Source: CAMLIZ01 sp036231905
Lineage (GTDB): Bacteria; Pseudomonadota; Gammaproteobacteria; Burkholderiales; Burkholderiaceae_C
Direction of reading: 5' to 3'
NCBI RefSeq assembly: GCF_036231905.1
Contig: NZ_JAZARE010000003.1
Location: forward strand, 580,002-644,001
DNA: 64,000 nucleotides
Below, piece after piece: positions 50,190 through 60,725 of this stretch. Positions within the stretch are counted from its first letter, which is position 1; each line of letters starts with the position of its first letter. A program made the position numbers and the translations under genes. A model generated the notes under the pieces. That model was not told the origin of the DNA and made no database searches. It saw only the letters and a list, made by a program, of their open reading frames with translations.

Positions 50190-52579
50190 GCGCAGGGCTC
50201 CAGTGCGGGGCCGCTGGCGATGTCGGCCGCGGTGGGGCGGGTGGCCATCGGCCGCGTCTTCACCGGCTGCCGGCTGTTCAGCCGCACCAGCTCCGTGCCG
50301 TGGCGCAGCTCCAGCGCTTCGCCTTCGAGCAGGCTGTACTCCACCTCGCCGGGCCGCACCCGCACCTCCAGCTGGCGCCCACGCAGGCGGATGCGGAAGC
50401 TGTAGTGCGTCCAATGCGCGGGCAGCCGGGGCGCGAGGCTCAGCTGCCCGCCATGCAGGCGCAGGCCCGCAAACCCCTGCACCACCGCGAGCCAGGTGCC
50501 GGCCATGGCGGCGGTGTGCACACCGTGCTGGGTGTTGCCGTGTTCGTTGTCCAGGTCCAGGCGCGCGGTGTGCATGAAGTAGCGATACGCCTTGTCCTCG
50601 TAGCCCACCTCGCTGGCCAGGATGCTGAAGATGCAGGCCGAGAGCGACGAGTCGTGCGTGGTGATCGGCTCGTAGTAGTCGTAGTCCCTGCGCTTCTGCT
50701 CCAGCGTGAAGCTGTCGCCGCGCAGCAGCAACGCCAACACCACGTCGGCTTGCTTGCACACCTGGTGGCGGTAGATCACCAGCGGGTGGTAGTTCAGCAG
50801 CAGCGGGTAGTTGGCCGGCGGCGTGTTCGCAAAGTCCCACACCGGCTTGTGCAGGAAGCTGTCGTCCTGCGGGTGGATGCCCAGGGCCTCGTCCAACGGC
50901 AGGTACATCGCTTCGGCCGCGCGCGCCCACCGCGCCGGCTCGTCGGCGGCCAGCGCCATCGCGGTGGCGATGCGCGCGAAGTCGCGCGGGTACTTGCGCT
51001 GCAGCCGCTCGGCCACGCTGGCGGCAAAGGCTAGGTGCTGCTGCGCCATCGCGTTGGTGTAGAAGTTGTTGCTCACCATGGCGGTGTATTCGTCCGGCCC
51101 GGTGACCTCATGGATGCAGAAGGCGCCGCCGCGGCGTGGGTCGAAGCTGCCCAGGTCCATCCAGATGCGCGCCGTCTCCATCACGATCTCGGCACCCTGC
51201 TCGCGCAGGAAGCGCTCGTCGCCCGTCACTTCCACGTAGAGCTTGATCGAATGTGCGATGTCGGCGTTGATGTGGAACTGAGCGGTGCCGGCCGGGAAGT
51301 AGGCTGAACACTCGTCGCCAGCGATCGTGCGCCAGGGGTACAAGGCACCTTGCGCGTGCGCCATCTGGCGGGCCCGCCGGCGCGCGGCCGGCAACCCGGC
51401 GTAGCGGTAGGCCAGCAGCTGGCGCGCGACCTGCGGCTGGGTCGCCACGAAGAAGGGGAACACGTAGATCTCGGTGTCCCAGAAGTAGTGGCCTTCGTAG
51501 CCCTCGCCCGTCAGGCCCTTGGCGGAGATGTTGGTCCGGCCATCGCGCCCCACCGACTGCAGCAGGTGGAACTCGTTGAAGCGCATGCCCTGCTGCAGCG
51601 CCGGGTCACCACCGATCTCCACGTCGGCATCGCGCCAGAACGCCGCCAGCGCCTCGGCCTGCTCGCGCACCAGCACATCGAAGCCATCGGCGCGCGCCTG
51701 CGAGAGCGCCTCGTCGGAGCGCAGCAGCAACTCGGCTTCCGGGTAGTCGCGCGAGCTGTGATACGCGCCCAGCTTAGTCAAGCGCACGGTCTGCCCCTCT
51801 TCCACCTGGGCGGTGAACACATGGTTCAGGCACTGGCCGCTGCCCAGGCTGTCGCGCGTGATCTCCACATCCGCGGGGCCTTCCCACGCATGGTCGAGCG
51901 CGCTCACCAGCAGGAAGTCACTCTGCCGGGTGCGATGCACCAGGCGCGAGCGCAGCTCGCCCTGCTGCGCTTCGATCCACTTCAGCGGCGGAATACCCAG
52001 GTGCGCGCCCACGCGCGGGTCGTCGCCCGCCTCGATGTTCTTCACCCGGCCTTCCAGCCTGGACACCAGCGCGACGCGCCCGCTGAAGTTGAGCGGCCGC
52101 ACCGCATAGCGGATGGCATACACATGCTTGCGCAGCAGGCACACCAGGCGCTCGCTCACCACCTCCACATGGCGGCCCTGCGGCGAGGTCCAGCGCAGGG
52201 TGCGGCGCAGCACGCCCTCGCGGAAGTCCAGCGCCCGTTCGTAGTGCGTGATGCGGCCTTGGCTCAAGTCCAGGCCTTCGTCTTCCAGCCACAGCTCCAC
52301 CCGCTTGCCGTTCGGCACGTTCAGCATGAACTGCGTGTGGCTGGCCAGGCCGTAGGCGATCTCCGGGTGGGCGATCGGCGTGGATTCGTAGAAGCCATTC
52401 AGGTAGGTGCCGTCCACCGACCCGGTGGGCAGGCCGCTGAAGCCCTCGTCCTGCGTGCCGCGCAGGCCGATGTAGCCGTTGCCCAAGGCGAACAGGGTTT
52501 CGTCGAGCAGGTTGCGTTCGGGGTTGAACGCGGCGTCGCAGATGCGCCAGTCGTCCAGCGCGTAGGTGTGGGCGCTCAT
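50186..52579 (-). CDS. Glycoside hydrolase family 65 disaccharide phosphorylase
   Basis: 797 aa. Splits an alpha-linked glucose disaccharide with phosphate to beta-glucose 1-phosphate. Family signatures: FNPERNLLDETLFALGNGYIGLRG at the start, WDTEIYVFPFF before the barrel, the catalytic acid in HEVTGPDEYTAMVSNNFYTN (GPDEY Glu about 497), KQADVVLALLLRGD and the late YYEPITTHDSSLS. Maltose, trehalose, kojibiose and nigerose phosphorylases share these, so the exact substrate is open. The adjacent PgmB confirms the beta-anomer product. ATG 52579 is chosen because the family N terminus begins there; no Shine-Dalgarno is visible. Confidence 0.93.
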   Translation of the reverse strand: MSAHTYALDDWRICDAAFNPERNLLDETLFALGNGYIGLRGTQDEGFSGLPTGSVDGTYLNGFYESTPIAHPEIAYGLASHTQFMLNVPNGKRVELWLEDEGLDLSQGRITHYERALDFREGVLRRTLRWTSPQGRHVEVVSERLVCLLRKHVYAIRYAVRPLNFSGRVALVSRLEGRVKNIEAGDDPRVGAHLGIPPLKWIEAQQGELRSRLVHRTRQSDFLLVSALDHAWEGPADVEITRDSLGSGQCLNHVFTAQVEEGQTVRLTKLGAYHSSRDYPEAELLLRSDEALSQARADGFDVLVREQAEALAAFWRDADVEIGGDPALQQGMRFNEFHLLQSVGRDGRTNISAKGLTGEGYEGHYFWDTEIYVFPFFVATQPQVARQLLAYRYAGLPAARRRARQMAHAQGALYPWRTIAGDECSAYFPAGTAQFHINADIAHSIKLYVEVTGDERFLREQGAEIVMETARIWMDLGSFDPRRGGAFCIHEVTGPDEYTAMVSNNFYTNAMAQQHLAFAASVAERLQRKYPRDFARIATAMALAADEPARWARAAEAMYLPLDEALGIHPQDDSFLHKPVWDFANTPPANYPLLLNYHPLVIYRHQVCKQADVVLALLLRGDSFTLEQKRRDYDYYEPITTHDSSLSACIFSILASEVGYEDKAYRYFMHTARLDLDNEHGNTQHGVHTAAMAGTWLAVVQGFAGLRLHGGQLSLAPRLPAHWTHYSFRIRLRGRQLEVRVRPGEVEYSLLEGEALELRHGTELVRLNSRQPVKTRPMATRPTAADIASGPALEPCA

Positions 52580-52604
52580 GGGGTTGGAGGAGATGGGTGG
52601 AAGG

Positions 52605-53759
<1,155 letters not shown>

Positions 53760-53788
53760 GTGTTGTTTTCGTCGGAAGATTTGTGCGA

Positions 53789-53892
53789 GATCAGGCGGGC
53801 GGGGCGCTGTGCGCCGCTCATGTCCCCCGGTCCGGGCTGCGCCCGGCCCTCCTCCTTTACTTCGCTCTGCACAGCACCCCGCCCGCCTGATC
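53789..53892. repeat. Structured repeat family B, copy 1 (of an inverted pair)
   Basis: 104 bp with 24-bp terminal inverted repeats (53789-53812 and 53869-53892, one mismatch, beginning GATCAGGCGGGCGGGG). The interior has a 16-nt segment CGCTCATGTCCCCCGG, a hairpin CCGGGC-TGC-GCCCGG, and the 20-nt segment CCCTCCTCCTTTACTTCGCT. With copy 2 it occupies most of the 347-bp gene-free gap 53760-54106 inside the sugar-transport operon. Confidence 0.82.
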
Positions 53893-53934
53893 GACCACCA
53901 CTGGTTTTTCTCGACGAGGACAACCGTTGCATCT

Positions 53935-54040
53935 CGCCGAGGGGAGCGGGTGACCGGCGTAGCGAAGTAAAGGAGGAGGGTTCGGCCGCCGGCCGAAGCC
54001 GGGGGACATGAGCGAAGCCGGTCACCCGCTTCCCTCGGCG
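53935..54040. repeat. Structured repeat family B, copy 2 (reverse orientation)
   Basis: 106 bp with its own 24-bp terminal inverted repeats (53935-53958 and 54017-54040, one mismatch, beginning CGCCGAGGGGAGCGGG). Read on the minus strand, the 16-nt and 20-nt segments are identical to copy 1, but both the outer stem and the inner hairpin (TTCGGCC-GGC-GGCCGAA) are entirely different and still paired. No target-site duplication is visible. Confidence 0.82.
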
Positions 54041-54106
54041 CGCCCCGGCCTGCGCGCAATGAGCGACGGCGGCGCTCAACGATCGGTGCATGTTCATTCC
54101 TGACGT

Positions 54107-54937
54107 TCAGCCCTTGACCGAACCGGCGGTCAGGCCCGCCACGATGTGGCGCTGGAAGTAGATGACCAACAACAGCAGCGGCACCGTCACGATCACCGAG
54201 GCCGCCATCAGCGAGCCCCAGGGCACCTCATACGAATTGCCGCCGGTCACCAGCGCGATCGCCACCGGCACGGTGCGGTGCTCCGGGCTGATGGTGAAGG
54301 TGAGCGCGAACAGGAACTCGTTCCAGGCCGCGATGAAGGCCAGCAGCCCGGTGGCGACCATCGCCGGCCACAGCAGCGGCATGAAGATGCGGAAGATCAG
54401 CGTCAGCAGGCCCAAGCCGTCCATCATGGCGGCCTCCTCCACTTCCTTGGGCAGCTGGCTCATGAAGGTGACCAGCACCCACACCGTGAACGGCAAGGTG
54501 ATCACCATGTCGGCGAGCAGTAGCGCGCCGGGTGTGTCGTACACACCGAGGGCGAGCACCAGCTCGTACATGCCGGACAGCACCGCCACCTGCGGGAACA
54601 TCGAGGCGGCCAGGATGGTGAGCATCAGCACGCCGCGGCCGCGGAAGTTCACCCGGCCCAGCGACCAGGCCGCCAGCAGGCTCACGCCCAGCGACAGCAG
54701 CACCACGCCGCTGGCGACCATGGCGGAATTGAGCAGGTTGCGGCCGAAGGACTGCTGCCAGAACAGGCCCACGTAGTTGGCCAGCGTGGGCGCGTCCACC
54801 CAGAGCGTCGGCGAGAACAAGGCGGCGCCCTGCTTGAGCGAGGTGGACACCGCATAGAGCAGCGGGAACACGCTGACCGCGACGATCAGCGCCACCAGCG
54901 GCCAGTAGAGCAGCGTCCAGCCGTTGTGGCGCTTCAT
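54107..54937 (-). CDS. Sugar ABC transporter permease (MalG type)
   Basis: 276 aa inner-membrane protein with six helices. The EAA loop reads EEAAMMDGLGLLTLIFRIFMPLL, and WNEFLFALTFTI is typical of CUT1-family MalG/UgpE permeases. The N-terminal helix LLYWPLVALIVAVSVFPLLYAVSTSLK is a usual start. ATG 54937 overlaps the stop of the other permease gene (ATGA). Confidence 0.95.
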   Translation of the reverse strand: MKRHNGWTLLYWPLVALIVAVSVFPLLYAVSTSLKQGAALFSPTLWVDAPTLANYVGLFWQQSFGRNLLNSAMVASGVVLLSLGVSLLAAWSLGRVNFRGRGVLMLTILAASMFPQVAVLSGMYELVLALGVYDTPGALLLADMVITLPFTVWVLVTFMSQLPKEVEEAAMMDGLGLLTLIFRIFMPLLWPAMVATGLLAFIAAWNEFLFALTFTISPEHRTVPVAIALVTGGNSYEVPWGSLMAASVIVTVPLLLLVIYFQRHIVAGLTAGSVKG

Positions 54938-55848
54938 GCCAGCGCCTCCGCGGTGCGCCTGCGCGTGAGGCCCAGGTACACCACCGTCACCAGCGCGATC
55001 ACGAAGAACAGCGCCGTGGCCGCCGCCGAACCGACGCCGATGAGCTGGAAGTCGATCAGTTGCTCACGCACATAGATCGACAGGCTCTTGGTGTGCCGGC
55101 TGTTGGAGGTCATCACGTAGATCACGTCGAACACGCGCAGGGCATCCAGCATGCGGAACAGCATGGCCACCGCGATGCCGGGCGCGATCAGCGGCAGGGT
55201 GATGCGGCGGAACACGCGCGCAGGCGGCACGCCATCGACCTTGGCGGCTTCATAACAATCGCCCGGCACCATCTGCAGCGCGGCCAGGATCAGCAGCGCC
55301 ATGAAGGGCGTGGTCTTCCACACGTCCACCAGCACGATGGTGAAGAGCGACAGGCCGGGGTCCGCTGTCCATGCCAGCGGTGCCGACAGCACACCGGCCT
55401 GCATCAGCCAGTGGTTCACGATGCCGTACTGGTCGTTGAGCATCCAGCCCCAGATGCGGGCCGACACCACGGTGGGGATGGCCCAGGGCACCAGCACCGC
55501 CGCGCGCAGAAAGGTGCGCACCGGCGAGGGATGGTTGATCACCAGCGCCACCACCAGCCCGAACAACGTCTCCAGCGCGACCGACAGCAGCGCGAACAGC
55601 ACGGTGTTGCGCGCGGCGCCCCAGAAGTCGGAGTCCTTGCTCAGCACGCCGAACTCGCCGATGTAGTTGTCCAGCCCGACGAACTGCCGGCTCGCCAGGT
55701 TGTCCAGTGAGGCATCGGTGAAGCTGAACCAGATGGTGCGGGCCAAGGGCCAGCCGGCCACCGCGAACAGCACCACCAGCATCGGCAGCAATGCGGCCCA
55801 GGCCCAGCGCACACGCTGGCGGGCCAGGCCGGACGAGGAGGTCACCAC
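54934..55848 (-). CDS. Sugar ABC transporter permease (MalF type)
   Basis: 304 aa, six helices, CUT1 family. The first helix is WAALLPMLVVLFAVAGWPLARTIWFSF, followed by FVGLDNYIGEF; the EAA loop is YEAAKVDGVPPARVFRRITLPLI. Starts at GTG 55848 or GTG 55845; the latter overlaps the binding-protein TGA (GTGA). Pairs with the MalG-type permease to form the channel. Confidence 0.94.
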   Translation of the reverse strand: MVTSSSGLARQRVRWAWAALLPMLVVLFAVAGWPLARTIWFSFTDASLDNLASRQFVGLDNYIGEFGVLSKDSDFWGAARNTVLFALLSVALETLFGLVVALVINHPSPVRTFLRAAVLVPWAIPTVVSARIWGWMLNDQYGIVNHWLMQAGVLSAPLAWTADPGLSLFTIVLVDVWKTTPFMALLILAALQMVPGDCYEAAKVDGVPPARVFRRITLPLIAPGIAVAMLFRMLDALRVFDVIYVMTSNSRHTKSLSIYVREQLIDFQLIGVGSAAATALFFVIALVTVVYLGLTRRRTAEALA

Positions 55849-57119
55849 TTGCCGCCACGGCTGATCTGGTGCAGCCGGGTGTTCAGCCGCGCGATGGCCT
55901 CTTCCGGCTTGGCAGTCTTGGACAGCACCTCATGCACCGTGTTCTGGAACTCGCTGCTCACCTGGTTGTAGCGCACGCCGGTGGCGGCCGTCGGCCGCGC
56001 CACCGCACTGGAGAAGGTGCGCACCAGCGAGCCCATGAAGGGGTTGGCTTTCTTGATGTCGGCATCCTTGTACAGCTCGACGATCGTGGGGTTGTAGGAG
56101 CCCTTGAGCGCGCGCTCCTTCTGCACCTCGGGCCCGGCCATGTACAACACCAGCTCGACCGCGAGCGCGGCGTTCTTCGAGTGCTTGGACACCGCCAGCT
56201 CCTGGCCGCCCAGGGTGGCCGCATGGCGCGCGCCGTCGCCGCTGCCCCTGGGCAGGACGGCCACACCGACCTTGTCCTTCACCGGGCTGTCGGCGGCCTG
56301 GGCGGCTGCCCAGGCGTAGGGCCAGTTGCGCATGAAGACCGCATTGCCGTTCTGGAACGGCCCGCGCGATTCCTCCTCGGCATAGTTGAGCACCGCGGTG
56401 GGCGAGATGGTGCCCACGAAGCCGGCCGCCATGGTGATCGCCTTCACCGCGTTGGGATTGCCGATGGTGACCTTGCCGCTGTCGTCGACGATGGTGCCTC
56501 CACCGTGGCTGGCCACCCACTCGAGTGCGTTGCAGGTCAGGCCTTCATAGGCGCGGCCCTGCCACACGTAGCCCCACATCTTGTCCTTGCCGGCCTTGCG
56601 CTCGGCATCCTGGATGAGCTGGGCGGTGGCCTTGAGCTGGTCCCAGGTCTGGGGCACGTCCTGCTTGTACTTTTCCAGCAAGTCCTTGCGGTAGTAGAGC
56701 AGGCCGGCGTCGATGAACCACGGCATCGCGACCAGCCGCCCGCCGACCGCGCTGTTGTTCACCATGCTGGGGAAGTGCCCCTTCTCCACGCCCTTGCTGT
56801 AGCCGGTGAGGTCCAGCAGCTGGTTGGCGAGCAGGCCCACCTGGTTCATCTCGACCTGGAACACGTCGATCTTGTCGGAGCCCGAGGCGAGCACCTGCTG
56901 GTACAGCGCCAGCCGCTCGCTCGCGTCGTTGGGCGTGGACACCACCTCCACTGTGTTGCCCGTTTTTTTGCCCCAGGCATCGGCCGCGCCCTTGCAGAGC
57001 TCCAGCTCCTTGCCGAGGCCGCTGCAGGCGATCTTGAGCGTGGCGGCCTGCGCGCCGGCGCCGCACAAGGCCAGCATGAGGGCAACCGGGGCCAGCGCAC
57101 GCTGGGCGAATCGGGTCAT
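55842..57119 (-). CDS. Extracellular sugar-binding protein of ABC importer
   Basis: 425 aa. Signal peptide MTRFAQRALAPVALMLALCGAGAQA, then a family 1 solute-binding protein: SERLALYQQVLASGSDKIDVFQVEM, AMPWFIDAGLLYYRKDLLEKY and AVFMRNWPYAWAAAQ are typical of maltose/trehalose-type binding proteins. Ligand likely the disaccharide cleaved by the GH65 enzyme. ATG 57119 has GGAGG about 7 nt upstream. First gene of the transport part of the operon; the region before it (57120-57265) carries dyads that could bind the adjacent response regulator. Confidence 0.94.
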   Translation of the reverse strand: MTRFAQRALAPVALMLALCGAGAQAATLKIACSGLGKELELCKGAADAWGKKTGNTVEVVSTPNDASERLALYQQVLASGSDKIDVFQVEMNQVGLLANQLLDLTGYSKGVEKGHFPSMVNNSAVGGRLVAMPWFIDAGLLYYRKDLLEKYKQDVPQTWDQLKATAQLIQDAERKAGKDKMWGYVWQGRAYEGLTCNALEWVASHGGGTIVDDSGKVTIGNPNAVKAITMAAGFVGTISPTAVLNYAEEESRGPFQNGNAVFMRNWPYAWAAAQAADSPVKDKVGVAVLPRGSGDGARHAATLGGQELAVSKHSKNAALAVELVLYMAGPEVQKERALKGSYNPTIVELYKDADIKKANPFMGSLVRTFSSAVARPTAATGVRYNQVSSEFQNTVHEVLSKTAKPEEAIARLNTRLHQISRGGKW

Positions 57120-57185
57120 GTGTCTTCCTCCAACGGTGTGCCCGCTGGCAGCGGACGCCCGGGGAGAATTACATCCAGCCCCTCG

Positions 57186-57213
57186 CCTGACAAGATTTCA
57201 TCTGTTGTTCAGG
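57186..57213. promoter_or_regulatory. Operator-like dyad upstream of the sugar-binding protein gene
   Basis: CCTGA-CAA (57186-57193) and TTG-TTCAGG (57205-57213) are inverted copies with one extra base in the right arm. A wider pair, ATTACA near 57170 and TGTAAT near 57218, flanks it. On the minus strand TTGTCA followed 14-16 nt later by TGTAAT/TAATTC could be a promoter. The stretch is AT-richer than its surroundings. Binding protein unknown; the upstream OmpR-type regulator is the obvious candidate. Confidence 0.4.
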
Positions 57214-57265
57214 CGGCTGTAATCCTTGAAACATTGCCGCGGCACTCGCGCGCCCCGCGGCAGGC

Positions 57266-59932
57266 TCAGGCCGAGACGTCCTGCTGCAGCTTCACCTCGT
57301 GCAGCCAGCGCGCCAGGCGCTCGCGGTCGAAAGGCTTGAGCAGGAAGGGCCAGTGCATCGCATGGCGCGACTGCTCCAGCGCCTCGCGCGGCACGCCGGA
57401 CATCAGCCCGATCGGCAGCTGCGGCCAGCGCTCGCGCACCTGGCGTGCCAGGGCCCGGCCATCGGCACCCGCAGCCAGGCGCACGTCGGACAGCATCACG
57501 TCGGGCTGCATCGTTTCCAGCGCCTGCAGCGCCTGCTCCGGCGTGGCCACCGCCTGCACCGTGCACCCCAGCTGGCGCAGCATGTCGCCCACGGTGGCGC
57601 GGAAGGCATCGTCGTCGTCCACCAGCAGCACTTGCGTGCCGGCCGCCTCCAGCGGATCGGTGGCCGCGGTGGCCGTGGGCGCCAGCAAGGCCTGGGGCGG
57701 GTTCTGCAGCCGCATGTCGGCCACCGGGAAGCTCAGGGTCACGCTGGTGCCCAGGCCGACCCGGCTCTTCAGCAACACCTGCCCGCCCGACTGGTGCACG
57801 AAGCCATGCACGATGGACAGGCCCAGGCCGCTGCCCTCGCCGGCATCGCCACCGCCTTGCTTGGTGGTGAAGAACGGCTCGAACACCTTGTCCTGCAAGG
57901 CCTCGGGAATGCCGCAGCCGGTGTCGGCCACCTCGATGGTCACTTCGTCATGCAGGTGGTCACCCTCCAGCAAGCGCCTGCGCCGTGTGCGCACGCTGAG
58001 CTCGCCGCCCGAGGGCATGGCAGCCGCGCTGTTGATCACCAGGTTGAGCAGCGCGTTTTCCAGCTGGCCGCGGTCCAGGTACACCGCGGCATCGTCGCTG
58101 CGCAGGTCCAGCGCCAGCTTTACTTCCGCGCCGGCGCTGTACTCGATCAGGTCGGCCATCTCCTCGACCATGGAATCGACCGCCACCCATTCGGCCTGCA
58201 GCGGCTGGCGGCGTGCAAAGGCGAGCAGGCGGCGGGTGAGCGCGGTGGCGCGCTCGGCGGCGCGCAGGCAGCGCGCCAGCTGCGCCCGGCCCTTGTCGTC
58301 CAGCCCCTCCTGGCCTTGCAGCAGGCCGAGGTTGCCGACGATGGTGCCCAGGTGGTTGTGGAAGTCGTGCGCCACGCCGCCGGTCAGGCGGCCGAGCATG
58401 TCCAGCCGCATCGCATGCTGCAGCTGGGTCTCGATGGCGCGGCGTTCGGTCAGGTCGGTGACCAGGCTCACCACGCCGCCGCCCGGCATGGACTGGCTGC
58501 GCACGTCGTACACCCGCTGCCCTGGCAGCAGCAGCTCCACATGCGCCTGCTCGGCAAAGGGCGGCATCAGGTCGATGCTGAAGGGCTGGTGCTCGGCCTG
58601 GCCGGGCACGCGCCAGCGCGCCTGCGCCGGCAGCTGCGGCAGCAGGCGCTCGGGCGGATCGCCCGGCTGCAGCTGCAGGCCATGCTGCGCCAGCATGCGC
58701 TGCAGCGCCGGGTTCCACAAGCGCAGCCGGCGCTCGCTGTCGAACACCGCCAGGCCGTCGTTCATGCTGTTGTGCACCGCGCCCAGCAGTTCGCCCTGCC
58801 CACGCAGCTCGGCCACCAGTTGCTGGCGCGCCAGCAGGTGGTCGCGGAAGACCTCGAAGGTGCGGGCCAGCGCGCCCAGCTCGTCGCGCCGGGTGGTGGC
58901 GGGTGTGGCCTGCGCGGTGTCACCGCCCGCCAGGCGCTGCATCACGCCGGTGATCTTTTCCACCTGCGCCACCAGCCGGTGCACATACACCGTGGAGCCG
59001 ATGGCGATGAGGCCGCACACCAGCGTGAGCAGCAGCAGCCCGGTCTGCCCGGAGGTGAGCGCCTGCCGCACCAGCGCACTGCGGCTCTGGGTCACACCAC
59101 GCAGTTGGTCCACGTGGGCCGACACGATGTCGCTCAGCCGGTCGGCATTGCTGCGGGTGAGCGCGACCAGGGCGTCGGTGCGGTTGTCCAGGTCCACCAG
59201 GCGGCGGCGCAGCGCCAGGATGCTGTCCTCACCCAAGGTGAGGCCTTGCAGCGCCTGTGCAAAACCACCCGGATGGCCGGCGAAGGCGCCGCGCTCATGG
59301 GCGGCCAGCAGCAGCCCTTCCACGTCGGCCTCGATGCGGCCCAGCGTCGTGGCGCTGGAGCTGCTCGCGCCCAGCACCAGGCTGGACCACAGCTGCGCCA
59401 GCAGGGCGTCGCCGGCATTCGCGCTGGGCTTCAACGCGCTGCCCAGCTGCTCCAGGCGCTCCAGCTGGCGCAGCAGACGATCACGCAGCTGCTGGCGGGT
59501 CTGCGCCAGTTCGGTCAGCCGGTTGATGTCGCCCTCGCCGCGTTCGATCAGCGGGGCGATGCGGCCGGCCAGCTGACCGCGCGCGTCCACCATGCTGGAG
59601 CGCTGGCGGATCTCGTCCAGCAGGCTGCGCGCCACGCCGGCATTGGCCTCCAGCGCGGCCGGCGTGCGGGAGTCCGCCATGTTGGGCGCGGTGGCGGCCA
59701 GGCGCGAGATGCGCTCGGCGATCTCCAGCGCGCGCGCGATCTGCGGCAGCACTTCGGTTTCATACGCGCGCAGCTCGCTTTGCGTGCGCTGCATGCCCCA
59801 CCAGCCCACTGCCGTGAGCGCCACCGCGCCCACCAGCAAGGCGACAAAGGCGCCCATCAGGCGGGTGCGCAGCCGCTCGCGCACCAGGCGCTGCCACCAG
59901 CCGGTGACGCCGGGGGCGGCGCGATCGGCCAT
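57266..59932 (-). CDS. Hybrid sensor histidine kinase of sugar-transport locus
   Basis: 888 aa. N-terminal membrane helix (about 25-47), a helical periplasmic sensor of about 240 residues, a second helix near 300-320 (LLLLTLVCGLIAIGSTVYV), HAMP, and a PAS-like region (NSMNDGLAVFDSERRLRLWNP). The H-box is GRLTGGVAHDFHNHLGTIVGNL with His about 521, then the ATPase domain (NLVINSAAAMP; DTGCGIP; GSGLGLSIVHGFVHQSGG). A C-terminal receiver has the Asp of VMLSDVRLAAG at about 813. Starts 4 nt after the response regulator. The long helical sensor resembles those that contact a periplasmic binding protein (TorS/LuxQ-like), so it may sense ligand-loaded sugar-binding protein; inference only. Confidence 0.92.
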   Translation of the reverse strand: MADRAAPGVTGWWQRLVRERLRTRLMGAFVALLVGAVALTAVGWWGMQRTQSELRAYETEVLPQIARALEIAERISRLAATAPNMADSRTPAALEANAGVARSLLDEIRQRSSMVDARGQLAGRIAPLIERGEGDINRLTELAQTRQQLRDRLLRQLERLEQLGSALKPSANAGDALLAQLWSSLVLGASSSSATTLGRIEADVEGLLLAAHERGAFAGHPGGFAQALQGLTLGEDSILALRRRLVDLDNRTDALVALTRSNADRLSDIVSAHVDQLRGVTQSRSALVRQALTSGQTGLLLLTLVCGLIAIGSTVYVHRLVAQVEKITGVMQRLAGGDTAQATPATTRRDELGALARTFEVFRDHLLARQQLVAELRGQGELLGAVHNSMNDGLAVFDSERRLRLWNPALQRMLAQHGLQLQPGDPPERLLPQLPAQARWRVPGQAEHQPFSIDLMPPFAEQAHVELLLPGQRVYDVRSQSMPGGGVVSLVTDLTERRAIETQLQHAMRLDMLGRLTGGVAHDFHNHLGTIVGNLGLLQGQEGLDDKGRAQLARCLRAAERATALTRRLLAFARRQPLQAEWVAVDSMVEEMADLIEYSAGAEVKLALDLRSDDAAVYLDRGQLENALLNLVINSAAAMPSGGELSVRTRRRRLLEGDHLHDEVTIEVADTGCGIPEALQDKVFEPFFTTKQGGGDAGEGSGLGLSIVHGFVHQSGGQVLLKSRVGLGTSVTLSFPVADMRLQNPPQALLAPTATAATDPLEAAGTQVLLVDDDDAFRATVGDMLRQLGCTVQAVATPEQALQALETMQPDVMLSDVRLAAGADGRALARQVRERWPQLPIGLMSGVPREALEQSRHAMHWPFLLKPFDRERLARWLHEVKLQQDVSA

Positions 59933-59936
59933 GGTG

Positions 59937-60725
59937 TCAGCCGGCCGTCACCGGCGCGCCGAACAGGTAGCCCTGGCCGCGCTCGGTCACGATGTACTGC
60001 GGGTGCTTGGGGTTGGGCTCGATCTTGCGGCGCAGGCGCAGGATCAGCACGTCCACCGCGCGGTCGAACACCTCGGTGTCCAGGCTGCGGGTGTGCTCCA
60101 GCAGCTGATCGCGGGTCCACACCCGGCCCGGGTGGCGCACAAAGGTTTCCAGCAGGCGGTACTCGGCCTGCGTGAGCGGGCAGACCTGGCCTTGCTCATC
60201 CACCAGTTCGCGCGCCTTGAGGTTCAGCCGCCAGTGCCCGAAGCGCAGCAGCTCGCCGCCGGCCGACGGGCTGGCGGGCACGGCAGCCGGCCCGGCCGCG
60301 GGCGCCTGCATGCGCCGCAGCACCGCCCGCACCCGCGCCACCAGCTCGCGCGCGCTGAAGGGCTTGACCAGGAAGTCGTCGGCAGCCAGCTCCAGCAGCA
60401 GCACGCGGTCGGTCTCATCGCTCTGCCCGCTGATCATGATGAGCGGCACGGCCGACTGGGCGCGCAGCCCGCGCGCCAGGGTGAGGCCGTCCTCGCCTTT
60501 CAGGCGCAGGTCCAGCAGCACCAGTGCCGGCTGCCCCTCGGCCAGGGCGGCCCGCATCTGCTGGCCATCGGCCGCTTCCACCACCTCGAAGCCGGCTTGC
60601 GAGAGCATGTCGTTGAGCGAGGCGCGCAGGTCCGCGTCGTCGTCGACCACCAGCACGCGGGTGCGCAAAAGAGGGCTGTCTGCGGATGAAGGCGAAAGCA
60701 TGGTCGGATCGGCGGCTGTCGGCAT
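59937..60725 (-). CDS. OmpR-type response regulator of sugar-transport locus
   Basis: 262 aa. Receiver: VLVVDDDADLRASL, phospho-acceptor Asp in LVLLDLRLKGEDG, IMISG, and Lys in DFLVKPFSARELV. A low-complexity linker precedes the winged helix CPLTQAEYRLLETFVRHPGRV, VDVLILRLRRKIEPNPKHPQYIVT, GQGYLF. ATG 60725 is used; ATG 60701 is possible, and neither has a good ribosome site. Heads the leftward transcript that continues into the kinase and probably the transporter genes. Confidence 0.94.
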   Translation of the reverse strand: MPTAADPTMLSPSSADSPLLRTRVLVVDDDADLRASLNDMLSQAGFEVVEAADGQQMRAALAEGQPALVLLDLRLKGEDGLTLARGLRAQSAVPLIMISGQSDETDRVLLLELAADDFLVKPFSARELVARVRAVLRRMQAPAAGPAAVPASPSAGGELLRFGHWRLNLKARELVDEQGQVCPLTQAEYRLLETFVRHPGRVWTRDQLLEHTRSLDTEVFDRAVDVLILRLRRKIEPNPKHPQYIVTERGQGYLFGAPVTAG

